A DNA stretch of 15,553 nt. It comes from CBDUBU01 sp965365465 (GTDB taxonomy: Bacteria > Bacteroidota > Rhodothermia > Rhodothermales > DASSAV01). The stretch covers positions 1-15,553 of the forward strand of contig CBDUBU010000067.1 in assembly GCA_965365465.1 (NCBI GenBank). Reading direction: 5' to 3'. The translations under genes were made by a program, and so were the position numbers. The notes below the pieces were generated by a model. That model searched no databases. It was given only the letters and a program-made list of their open reading frames with translations, and had not been told where the DNA came from. Below, one piece after another: positions 6,766 through 14,156 of this stretch (the first letter of the stretch is position 1; every line of letters starts with the position of its first letter).

Positions 6766-7176
6766 TTAGCAGATACGGTTCAGGAATCTCTTTAACCTGG
6801 GGGTGTTTGCAGCGCTATGCGGGGTGGGAACTGAGTCATGATTCTCTTCTCCGTCACTTGCGTATTTTCTACTGTATTCAGCAAGGGATTCCGGAGGTCT
6901 GGACCCATTTGGCCGATTGAAAAAGTCCTCCCCCTGATCTATACGCCGTGCGGCGCGTAAAAACAGGAATGCGGCGGCAGCTACGCACCCTACCACAAAG
7001 AAGGTCATTGGAAGCCAGAGCGGCGCTGATGCTTCAAATTGCCTGGCATGGATCTCGGGATACCTGATTGCCTTATCAACGAGCCAGGCGGCAACCCCCG
7101 CTCCGATCAACAGCACGAGGACAGCGGCGCTTCTGAGAAGTAACGCAAACGTTCTGGAATTATTGTGCCGGGACAT
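6766..7176 (-). CDS. Small two-helix membrane protein of unknown function
   Basis: I do not recognise this family. From ATG 7176 it is 136 residues: a short basic N terminus, a first hydrophobic helix at about 9-33, a roughly 20-residue loop, a second helix at about 53-76, then a polar, charged 60-residue tail. The open frame continues upstream inside hisF as far as 7347, but ATG 7176 is preferred: residues just before the first helix fit a membrane protein, and it limits the overlap with hisF to 17 bases. The overlap suggests translational coupling at the end of the his cluster, though nothing in the sequence ties it to histidine synthesis. Its stop is 60 bases from the convergent YpsA-like gene. 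Confidence 0.7.
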   Translation of the reverse strand: MSRHNNSRTFALLLRSAAVLVLLIGAGVAAWLVDKAIRYPEIHARQFEASAPLWLPMTFFVVGCVAAAAFLFLRAARRIDQGEDFFNRPNGSRPPESLAEYSRKYASDGEENHDSVPTPHSAANTPRLKRFLNRIC

Positions 7177-7951
7177 AAACGCTTGAAGTGCGACGTACAT
7201 TGATGCCTGCCTGCTGCAAGTAGCGCTTGGCCTGTTGAACAGAATACGTCTTAAAGTGAAAGATAGAGGCAGCAAGTACTGCATCAGCGTTGCCCAAAGC
7301 GATTGCCTGCCGTAGATGCTCCAGGTTTCCTGCCCCTCCTGAAGCAATTACCGGCACATTAACGTGCTCGCTGAGCAGCCGCAGGAGGTCGAGGTCATAT
7401 CCCTCCTTTGTTCCATCGCAATCCATTGATGTAACCAGCAACTCGCCGGCTCCCCGATTTACTGCTTCCACCGCCCATGCGATAGCATCAAGGCCAGTGT
7501 TGCGCCGTCCGCCGTGCGTGAAGACCTCCCATTTATGAGAATTTTTATCGGTGCGCTTGGCATCTACTGCCACAACGATGCACTGCGACCCGAAATCTGC
7601 CGCTCCCTGCGATATGAGGTCCGGATTCTGAATCGCCGCCGAATTCAGAGACACCTTGTCGGCTCCTGCATTCAACATAGCCTGGATGTCCTCCAGGTTG
7701 CGAAGCCCGCCGCCTACCGTGAGGGGAATGAAAACCTGATCGGCTGTACGTCTGACAACCTCGTGCATAATATTGCGCTGCTCGTGGGTTGCCGTGATAT
7801 CCAGGAAAACCAGTTCATCAGCGCCGGCCTCATCATAAAATCGCGCCTGCTCGACCGGATCTCCTGCATCGATGAGATCTACGAAGTTTACACCTTTTAC
7901 GACACGCCCCTGGTTCACGTCCAGGCATGGAATGATTCGCTTTGCGAGCAT
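7160..7951 (-). CDS. hisF: Imidazole glycerol phosphate synthase, cyclase subunit
   Basis: HisF uses ammonia from HisH to turn PRFAR into imidazole glycerol phosphate and AICAR, the fifth step specific to histidine synthesis. The 263-residue (beta/alpha)8 barrel starts MLAKRIIPCLDV, with the catalytic aspartates at D11 (CLDV) and D130 (VVAVDAK). Phosphate-binding loops are visible at VGGGLRN (79-85), TSMDCDGT (174-181) and ASGGAGN (203-209). Length is close to the usual 250-258. It is the last his gene of the cluster, 79 bases after hisA and overlapping the following membrane protein gene by 17 bases. No Shine-Dalgarno is evident before ATG 7951. Confidence 0.98.
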   Translation of the reverse strand: MLAKRIIPCLDVNQGRVVKGVNFVDLIDAGDPVEQARFYDEAGADELVFLDITATHEQRNIMHEVVRRTADQVFIPLTVGGGLRNLEDIQAMLNAGADKVSLNSAAIQNPDLISQGAADFGSQCIVVAVDAKRTDKNSHKWEVFTHGGRRNTGLDAIAWAVEAVNRGAGELLVTSMDCDGTKEGYDLDLLRLLSEHVNVPVIASGGAGNLEHLRQAIALGNADAVLAASIFHFKTYSVQQAKRYLQQAGINVRRTSSVYVPAQ

Positions 7952-8030
7952 GACTCAGCCAGGGATAGGTAGTGTATGATTAGCAGAGACGGTGTTGTTC
8001 GTGCGACGGGGAAATCAGGAAGGCGGCCCA

Positions 8031-8837
8031 TCAACACTCAGAGGGAAGTGGAACAGCTTTCTGAGCTGTAGAAAATAGGTTAAGATTAATGTCATCCTTG
8101 TAGTGCCAGCACCAGAATTGCTGGCATGGAAACCGATTTTCATAGAGGGCGCGTCCAACAATGACCGAGTCAACCCTGTAGCTGGTCAGTTCTTTGATTC
8201 TCAGCAAATCGTGGTAGCCGCCGATGCCGCCGGAGGCAGTAATTCGCGCGTACTTCAGTTTTTTACCCATCGTGCGGTATGCCGTGATGTTGGGGCCCTG
8301 AAGTGTGCCGTCGCGGCTGATGTCTGTATAGATGATGCGCCGGATCCCTCGTTTTTCCATATCCAGAGCAAGGTCAACCGCATCTACCCCACTGCCCTCT
8401 GTCCAGCCTTCAATCCGCACTTCTCCATCTTTAGCATCAATGCCTACCGCGATCCGGCCACAGGAGAACCGTTGGACTGCTTCCGTAATAAGATCCGGGT
8501 TGCGCACAGCGCCTGTGCCGATGATTACACGATGAACCCCCAGGTCCATAGCAGAGGTGATGTCTTCCATGGTGCGAATGCCGCCGCCGAGTTGGATTGG
8601 AATGTCCAGAGATTTACAGATTGCCCCAATTACGGCGCGATTATTTGCGCAGTCTTCAGATCCACTGCGCGCTGCATCCAGATCTACAAGGTGAAGCGTA
8701 CGTGCGTTTTGGACGCGCCAGAGCTTTGCCATTTTAACAGGATCCTCGAAATAAATCGTTTCCCGAGTGTAAGAACCCTGATAAAGGCGTACGCAATGTC
8801 CACCTCGCAGATCAATAGCTGGAATAACAAGCGTCAT
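8031..8837 (-). CDS. hisA: ProFAR isomerase (phosphoribosylformimino-AICAR-P isomerase)
   Basis: HisA isomerises ProFAR to PRFAR, feeding HisF/HisH. The 268-residue barrel is paralogous to HisF. It shows VIPAIDLRGGHCVRLYQG (4-21) with general-acid/base D9, LGGGIR (83-88), GIDAKDG (132-138), YTDISRDGTLQGPN (170-183) and SGGIGG (202-207). Family proteins usually end soon after the GRALYENRF segment seen at 228-236. Here about 30 more residues follow, rich in aromatic then polar residues. Within the coding sequence of this tail lies a perfect 8-bp hairpin (8104-8126). The tail could be a natural extension or read-through from a late indel. The gene sits 83 bases after hisH and 79 before hisF. 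Confidence 0.97.
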   Translation of the reverse strand: MTLVIPAIDLRGGHCVRLYQGSYTRETIYFEDPVKMAKLWRVQNARTLHLVDLDAARSGSEDCANNRAVIGAICKSLDIPIQLGGGIRTMEDITSAMDLGVHRVIIGTGAVRNPDLITEAVQRFSCGRIAVGIDAKDGEVRIEGWTEGSGVDAVDLALDMEKRGIRRIIYTDISRDGTLQGPNITAYRTMGKKLKYARITASGGIGGYHDLLRIKELTSYRVDSVIVGRALYENRFPCQQFWCWHYKDDINLNLFSTAQKAVPLPSEC

Positions 8838-8920
8838 AAGGAAAACCCGTAAGGCGTATGCGAGCGCGTCTCTGTTTATCTGTCTATTCTACTACAGGCC
8901 GGCCAGTCAGTGCGACCAAG

Positions 8921-9595
8921 TTAAACAGACAATTTACTGAAGTTTTTCAACACGTTAAGCCCGTTTTGCTGGCTCTTTTCCGGGTGGAACTGGACCCCTA
9001 ATACGTTGTTCCTTGCTACCACAGAGGGGAAGGTGATCCCGTAATTTGTCACGCCAAGTACGTCCTCTGGCCTGGCAGGCTTTGCGTGGTACGAATGAAC
9101 GAAATAAAAAAAGGCATTTTCCTCAATGCCGGCCAGTAGGGGAGAGCCATAACGAGCCGTGACAGTATTCCATCCCATGTGCGGCACTTTGAGCGGTTTT
9201 GTCGTTTCAGGCTCTGCCTCTGCCATGTCGGTGGATAGCTCCTGGGGCGTCTGTTGATCCGTTGCGCCATCAAATCGGACAACACGGCCCGGTAAAATTC
9301 CAAGCCCGCGATGCGTTCCGAGTTCTTCCCCGATCTCGAACAGAAGTTGCATTCCGACACAGACGCCCAGGAAGGGGGTTCCTGCGTTGATAGCTGCTTG
9401 GATCGGTTCTTCCAGGTTGCGGCGGCGTATTTCAGCAGCGCACGCCCCAAAAGCGCCTACTCCCGGAAGAACCAGCCGCTCTGCGCATTCGATATCCTCT
9501 GGCCGGTCTGTTCTCAGGACTTCTACGCCGACGGCCTGGAATGCTTTCTCGATAGAGCGTAGATTTCCGATGCCGTAATCTATGATTGTTGTCAT
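8921..9595 (-). CDS. hisH: Imidazole glycerol phosphate synthase, glutaminase subunit
   Basis: HisH hydrolyses glutamine and passes ammonia to HisF in the IGP synthase heterodimer. The class I glutamine amidotransferase triad is intact: nucleophile C79 in GVCVGMQLLF, with H204 and E206 in QFHPEKS. The opening IIDYGIGNLRS (4-14) and PGVGAFG (44-50), and PHMGWN (138-143), are typical. At 224 residues it is some 20 longer than usual because of a polar insert at about 110-134 (TDQQTPQELSTDMAEAEPE). It lies 21 bases after proC, so the two are almost certainly on one transcript. Confidence 0.97.
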   Translation of the reverse strand: MTTIIDYGIGNLRSIEKAFQAVGVEVLRTDRPEDIECAERLVLPGVGAFGACAAEIRRRNLEEPIQAAINAGTPFLGVCVGMQLLFEIGEELGTHRGLGILPGRVVRFDGATDQQTPQELSTDMAEAEPETTKPLKVPHMGWNTVTARYGSPLLAGIEENAFFYFVHSYHAKPARPEDVLGVTNYGITFPSVVARNNVLGVQFHPEKSQQNGLNVLKNFSKLSV

Positions 9596-9616
9596 GAGTT
9601 GCTGTTCTTGAGCCGT

Positions 9617-10441
9617 TTACTGCTTTAATTCGCTCAGTTCTCGAGAACGCGCGGTAGCCGTTGCGACCGCGTTGATAAGCATGGTACGAAGGCCGTGGCT
9701 CTCCAGTTCGGCAACGGCAGCAATGGCCGTACCTCCGGGTGTGGTAACTTCGTCTTTCAGAATGGCGGGGTGCTTGCCGGTTGCCTGCACCAACTTGGAT
9801 GCTCCAAAGACAGTCTGGGTAGCCAGTCGGAAGGCCACGGGGCGCGGGATCCCTTGTTTTACGCCTGCATCAGTAAGAGCTTCAATGAACATGTATACGT
9901 ATGCGGGTCCGCTGCCGGACAGCCCTGTAACCGCATCCATCAGATACTCTGGTACAATCTCAACCTTGCCAACTGCTTCAAACATCTTGCGGGTAATTGC
10001 CACGTGGTCGGCCGTTGCGTAGCGGCCGCCGGCAACGGCCGTTGCTCCTTCATCAACCAGCATAGGCGTATTGGGCATCGTCCGGATAACAGCAAGGTTA
10101 CGGCCAAAAGCCTCGCATAAAGCATCGGTGGTCAGCCCCGCAAGGACAGAAACAATCATGGTTTCATCGGCAACATGCTCTTTTATCTCCTGTATGACCT
10201 CTGCGGCATTTTGTGGTTTTGTGGCAAGCACTACCACTGTGGCTTCTCGAACAGCCTGAACGTTATCCGTTCCAGTATGAATGCCGGGGAATTGTTCTTC
10301 TAAAGCCTGTAGCATGGCTGTACTGCGGCGTGTAGCGCGAAGCTGGTCCGGGGCAAGGCCCCTCCCATTCAGAAGGCCGCCGATGAGCGCCCGCCCGATG
10401 TTGCCGGCTCCGATAATAGCGATGGTCTGGTTGTCTAGCAC
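9617..10441 (-). CDS. proC: Pyrroline-5-carboxylate reductase
   Basis: ProC reduces pyrroline-5-carboxylate to proline with NAD(P)H. The 274-residue protein has the Rossmann dinucleotide motif IIGAGNIGRALIGGL (9-23), ATKPQ (73-77), VIRTMPNTPMLVDEGATA (118-135) and the C-terminal dimer/active-site signature: SGSGPAYVYMFIEAL (175-189) and DEVTTPGGTAIAAV (230-243). Length is standard. The start is GTG at 10441; no better codon is seen. It lies between hisB (55 bases upstream) and hisH (21 bases downstream), so a proline gene is embedded in the histidine cluster. No enzyme link between the two pathways is known to me that would explain this. Confidence 0.97.
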   Translation of the reverse strand: MLDNQTIAIIGAGNIGRALIGGLLNGRGLAPDQLRATRRSTAMLQALEEQFPGIHTGTDNVQAVREATVVVLATKPQNAAEVIQEIKEHVADETMIVSVLAGLTTDALCEAFGRNLAVIRTMPNTPMLVDEGATAVAGGRYATADHVAITRKMFEAVGKVEIVPEYLMDAVTGLSGSGPAYVYMFIEALTDAGVKQGIPRPVAFRLATQTVFGASKLVQATGKHPAILKDEVTTPGGTAIAAVAELESHGLRTMLINAVATATARSRELSELKQ

Positions 10442-10496
10442 GATGGGAGCGGTTAGTTAAGGCCCGGAATCCAGGCTTTGGTTCTGGTTGTGTGGA

Positions 10497-11102
10497 TTAG
10501 AGCTGCCCTTTGGTTGTAGGAAGGGGACTCTGTGAAGCGTCTCGATGCGCCGCCATTCTGAGAGCGCGCGCTGCGGCCTTGAATATGGCCTCTATCTGAT
10601 GGTGGGCATTGTGTCCGTAAAGAACGGAGATATGCAAGTTGATTGATGCGTTTTCCGCAAAAGAATACCAGAAATGCCGGACCATTTCGGTTGAGAAGTC
10701 GCCAACTTTCTCACGGCAGAAGCTCGCGTCGAAGTGGAGGTAAAAACGTCCTGAAAGATCAGCTACACAACGAGCCAGCGACTCATCCATTGGGACATAG
10801 GCGTAGCCGTACCGTGTAATAAAAGATTTGTCTCCGAGCGCTTGCCGAAAAGCTTGCCCCAGTGCGATCCCGATATCTTCCGTGGTATGGTGGTCATCCA
10901 CGTGCAGATCACCCTGGCAAACTGTTTCGAGGTCAAAACCGCTGTGTTTGGAAAACAGGTCCAGCATATGATCCAGGAAACCGATTCCCGTCCGGTTTTT
11001 GTAGACTCCGGTTCCATCCAGGTTTAGTCGAAGCGTGATGTCCGTTTCATGGGTGCGGCGCGCTATGTCTGAGGAACGGGGTAGAAAATTCTTATCGTTC
11101 AT
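10497..11102 (-). CDS. hisB: Imidazoleglycerol-phosphate dehydratase (monofunctional)
   Basis: HisB dehydrates IGP to imidazole acetol phosphate using bound Mn2+. The 201-residue protein carries the duplicated metal-binding motifs: FLDHM (42-46), HVDDHHTTEDIGIALG (67-82), MDESLARC with DLSGR (105-119) and GHNAHHQIEAIFKAAARAL (163-181), and the usual C-terminal PLPTTKGQL. There is no N-terminal HAD-type histidinol-phosphatase domain, unlike the bifunctional HisB of enterobacteria and many Bacteroidetes, so another phosphatase must serve the pathway. It is the first gene of the cluster in this window, with a 258-base divergent spacer to metG. Start ATG 11102 lacks a clear Shine-Dalgarno. Confidence 0.98.
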   Translation of the reverse strand: MNDKNFLPRSSDIARRTHETDITLRLNLDGTGVYKNRTGIGFLDHMLDLFSKHSGFDLETVCQGDLHVDDHHTTEDIGIALGQAFRQALGDKSFITRYGYAYVPMDESLARCVADLSGRFYLHFDASFCREKVGDFSTEMVRHFWYSFAENASINLHISVLYGHNAHHQIEAIFKAAARALRMAAHRDASQSPLPTTKGQL

Positions 11103-11360
11103 TCGTTTCTATGAGTATCCATGCGCATAAGTGGAAAGAGTGCGTATATCTTTATCTTGACTAGGTTACGAAGTTTGGGATGGAAAACGAAGAACAGTTT
11201 TTTGAATATACTACCGGAGCATCAGCCAAAGCACGATTTCGCGCGTATGCTTATCGTGGGACGGGCGACGTAAATTGTTACGTGCAAAGCGAGATAGCAG
11301 ACCCCCTGATCTGTGGCTGATTCCGGATCTGAAGTTTAAATAGTCTTTACATAGAGGTTT
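11103..11360. promoter_or_regulatory. Divergent hisB/metG control region with dyads
   Basis: This 258-base spacer must hold promoters for both the his cluster and metG. It contains a compact inverted repeat ACGTAA-N4-TTACGT at 11268-11283 and a looser one, CACGAT-N15-ATCGTG, at 11232-11258. Both are placed as an operator could be. TAGTCTTT at 11341-11348 is a weak plus-strand match to the TAnnTTTG box, with no TTG element in place. I found no histidine-rich leader peptide, so a classical his attenuator is not supported. Confidence 0.4.
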
Positions 11361-13496
11361 ATGTCTCAAGAACATTACGAGCGCATTCTTGTCACTTCGG
11401 CCCTTCCATATGCAAATGGACCGGTTCACCTCGGCCACCTTGCCGGGGCCTATTTGCCCGCCGACATCTACGTGCGTTTCCAGCGTCTACGCGGACGAGA
11501 TATCCTGTATATTTGCGGTTCCGACGAAATGGGAGTAGCGATCTTGATGCGCGCGCATACCCAGGGTACAACACCCCAGGAGATTGTGGACACGTTCCAT
11601 CCTATGATCCAGGACAGCTTCGAGCGGTTCGGGATGAGTTTCGACTACTATGGACGCACCACGTCAGACACGCACCGGGAAACCAGCCAGGATTTCTTTC
11701 GGCGCCTGGCGGATCGCGGGGTTTTCAAGCTGAAACAGGAGCAACAGCTCTATGACCCGCAGGCCGAGATTTTCCTTGCAGATCGCTTTGTCAGAGGGAC
11801 GTGCCCCGTGTGTGGATATGAAGATGCCTATGGGGATCAATGTGAGCGGTGCGGCTCCTCGCTCAGTCCTCTGGAGTTGATTGAACCCCGAAGCGCGCTT
11901 ACCGAGGCGACGCCGGAGTTGCGCGAAACGACGCACTGGTACCTGCCGCTCGGCGACTTTCAGTCCAGGCTGGATGCATGGATTGCTTCACATCCGGAAT
12001 GGAAAACAAACGTGTTGGGACAGGTCAAAAGCTGGTTAACGGAAGGGCTAAAAGACCGGGCGATCACGAGAGACGTGCCTTGGGGTGTTCCTGTACCGGC
12101 GGATGTTGCGCAAGCCGCAGGGGTTGATGCAGAGGGCAAAGTAATATATGTGTGGTTTGACGCGCCTATCGGCTACATTTCAGCTGCCAGAGAGTGGGCT
12201 GCCGAGCAGGGCGACCCTGATCTCTGGAGGAGATACTGGCAAGATGAGCGAACCAGACTGATTCACTTTATAGGAAAGGATAACATCGTTTTTCACTGTC
12301 TGATGTTTCCTGCCATGTTGATGGCGCATGGAGAGTTTGTCCTTCCTTCCAACGTTCCGGCAAACGAGTTCCTGAACATTGAAGGAAAAAAACTCTCCAC
12401 CAGCCGAGGGTGGGCCATCTGGTTGCATGAGTATCTGGATGAATTTCCTCCTGATCTGCTGCGCTACGCGCTTGCAACAACGCTTCCTGAAACGAAGGAT
12501 GCCGACTTTAGCTGGAGCGATTTCCAGATGCGGGTCAATACCGAGCTTGCCGACATTCTGGGCAACTTTGTTAACCGGTCATTGACGTTTGCGGCGCGGT
12601 ACTTCGACGGGTGCGTCCCACCGTTAGAGAATCCCAGCGCTCTCGACCGTAATGCACTGGATGAGATAGCGGCTTTTCCGGCTAGAATTGCCGAGTCATT
12701 TGAATCGTTCCGGATCCGTGAGGCAGTTTTTCAAACCATGAACCTGGCGCGTCTCGGCAACAAGTATTTCAACGACACAGAACCCTGGCGTACTCGAAAG
12801 ACGAATCCGCAGGCTTGTGCTAATACCATTCACGTATCTCTGCAAATCTGTGCTTCGCTGAGCGTGCTCATGGCCCCTGTGCTGCCGTTCGCGGCGCAGT
12901 CGTTACAGGATATGTTGAATTTGCAAGGAATCAGATCGAGCGTGGAGGGGGGGAAAGGGCAGGGAGAAACCGGCTGGGATGAAGCTGGAAGCTCCCTGCT
13001 TGAAGCTGGACACAGGCTTGGCGAACCCCAGATTCTTTTTTCAAAGATCGAGGATGAGGCTGTTGCCGTCCAGATCGAAAAACTCAACGGAAGTGCATTG
13101 CCTCCAACAGTGATGGAGGGTTCAGGCGGGGCATTCCAGAAGACTGATGAATCAATAGCCTACGAGGCTGTAAGGCCAGGGATCGAATATGACGATTTCG
13201 CCAGGCTTGATCTGCGGATAGGCACCGTGGAAGTCGCCGAGCGTGTTCCCAAATCCGACAAACTGCTGAGGCTTGAAGTGGATCTCGGATTTGAACGCCG
13301 ACAGGTTGTTGCCGGCGTAGCGGAACAGATGACGCCTGAAGATCTGCTTGGAAAACGGGTCGTGGTAGCGGCAAATCTGGCGCCGCGAAAGCTACGAGGT
13401 CTCGAAAGCAACGGAATGCTGCTGATGGCAGAAAGCCGCGATGGCAAACTCGCTCTGTTATCAGCGGAAGCAGAGAATGGAGCAGTTATCCGGTAA
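11361..13496 (+). CDS. metG: Methionyl-tRNA synthetase with fused C-terminal tRNA-binding domain
   Basis: MetG charges tRNA-Met for initiation and elongation. The 711-residue class I enzyme shows the HIGH-type motif HLGH (23-26), one zinc knot with Cys 148, 151, 161 and 164, a KMSKS-type loop KLSTS (344-348), and an alpha-helical anticodon-binding domain including NKYFNDTEPW (467-476). After a polar, repetitive linker (about 525-605) comes an EMAP-II/Trbp111-like OB-fold (608-711) opening YDDFARLDLRIGTVE, which in the family dimerises and grips tRNA. GAGG lies three bases before ATG 11361, close for a ribosome-binding site. It diverges from hisB and is followed after 59 bases by the ECF sigma gene. 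Confidence 0.98.
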   Translation: MSQEHYERILVTSALPYANGPVHLGHLAGAYLPADIYVRFQRLRGRDILYICGSDEMGVAILMRAHTQGTTPQEIVDTFHPMIQDSFERFGMSFDYYGRTTSDTHRETSQDFFRRLADRGVFKLKQEQQLYDPQAEIFLADRFVRGTCPVCGYEDAYGDQCERCGSSLSPLELIEPRSALTEATPELRETTHWYLPLGDFQSRLDAWIASHPEWKTNVLGQVKSWLTEGLKDRAITRDVPWGVPVPADVAQAAGVDAEGKVIYVWFDAPIGYISAAREWAAEQGDPDLWRRYWQDERTRLIHFIGKDNIVFHCLMFPAMLMAHGEFVLPSNVPANEFLNIEGKKLSTSRGWAIWLHEYLDEFPPDLLRYALATTLPETKDADFSWSDFQMRVNTELADILGNFVNRSLTFAARYFDGCVPPLENPSALDRNALDEIAAFPARIAESFESFRIREAVFQTMNLARLGNKYFNDTEPWRTRKTNPQACANTIHVSLQICASLSVLMAPVLPFAAQSLQDMLNLQGIRSSVEGGKGQGETGWDEAGSSLLEAGHRLGEPQILFSKIEDEAVAVQIEKLNGSALPPTVMEGSGGAFQKTDESIAYEAVRPGIEYDDFARLDLRIGTVEVAERVPKSDKLLRLEVDLGFERRQVVAGVAEQMTPEDLLGKRVVVAANLAPRKLRGLESNGMLLMAESRDGKLALLSAEAENGAVIR

Positions 13497-13555
13497 TGCA
13501 CAGGCTGCGCTTCAGCGGCACTCCGGACGGTCGTTCAGTATTATGAGATGGCGCT

Positions 13556-14149
13556 ATGGGATCATCGGGACAGGAAAAAGTAACGCAGCTATTATTACAA
13601 CTCGAAGCAGGGGATCAGGAGTCATTCAATCGCCTGCTGCCGGTCGTCTACGACGAGCTCAAACGTCTGGCGCATAGCTATTTGAGAAGCGAGCGCTCCG
13701 GCCATACTTTGAATACGACGGCGCTGGTCCATGAGGCTTACATAAAGCTGGTAGGCCATGACAATCTGAGCTGGGAGAACCGGGTCCACTTTTTTGCCAC
13801 CGCTGCACAGGCTATGCGGCGGATTTTGCTGGATTACGCTCGGAAGCGCCGAACAGCAAAACGAGGGGCCGGACAGGTTATGCTTTCCCTGGACGAGGCT
13901 GTGATTGTAGGAGACGAGCAAGCGGAATCGCTCCTCGCGTTGGACGAGGCGCTCATAAAGCTTGAGGCAATGGATGAGCGCCTCGGAAAAATTGTGGAAT
14001 GTAAATATTTTGGAGGGCTTACAGTTGAGGAAACTGCACTGGCGCTCTCATTATCGACCGCTACCGTGAAACGGGACTGGCGAACAGCAAGGGCATGGCT
14101 CTACCGCGCTCTTAATGACTCAGAGCAACCCGATGAGCCGAACACATAA
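13556..14149 (+). CDS. ECF-type sigma factor, Sig-70_X6 (TIGR02999-like) subgroup
   Basis: The 197-residue protein contains sigma region 2 (about 22-100) with NTTALVHEAYIKL (53-65) and HFFATAAQAMRRILLDYARK (78-97). Region 4 (about 132-186) has a helix-turn-helix, GLTVEETALALSLSTATVKR (154-173). These features match the Sigma70_ECF family common in Planctomycetes, Acidobacteria and Rhodothermota. Such sigma factors are often encoded beside Ser/Thr kinases or TPR proteins that are thought to control them. Here the next gene is convergent and upstream is metG, so no partner is adjacent. It may be co-transcribed with metG (59-base gap) or have its own promoter. ATG 13556 is the first in-frame ATG; no strong Shine-Dalgarno. 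Confidence 0.92.
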   Translation: MGSSGQEKVTQLLLQLEAGDQESFNRLLPVVYDELKRLAHSYLRSERSGHTLNTTALVHEAYIKLVGHDNLSWENRVHFFATAAQAMRRILLDYARKRRTAKRGAGQVMLSLDEAVIVGDEQAESLLALDEALIKLEAMDERLGKIVECKYFGGLTVEETALALSLSTATVKRDWRTARAWLYRALNDSEQPDEPNT

Positions 14150-14156
14150 GCGTTCG

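Noticed and set aside
7514..7972. Plus-strand 152-codon open frame
   Set aside because: Antisense to the 5' half of hisF, with no recognisable domain.
8103..8852. Plus-strand 249-codon open frame
   Set aside because: It is fully antisense to hisA, which has all family motifs; the frame has no recognisable domain.
11103..11129. Nine-codon minus-strand frame (MRMDTHRNE) whose stop overlaps the hisB ATG
   Set aside because: Too short and only one histidine codon, so it is not a credible his leader peptide; the overlap may be chance.
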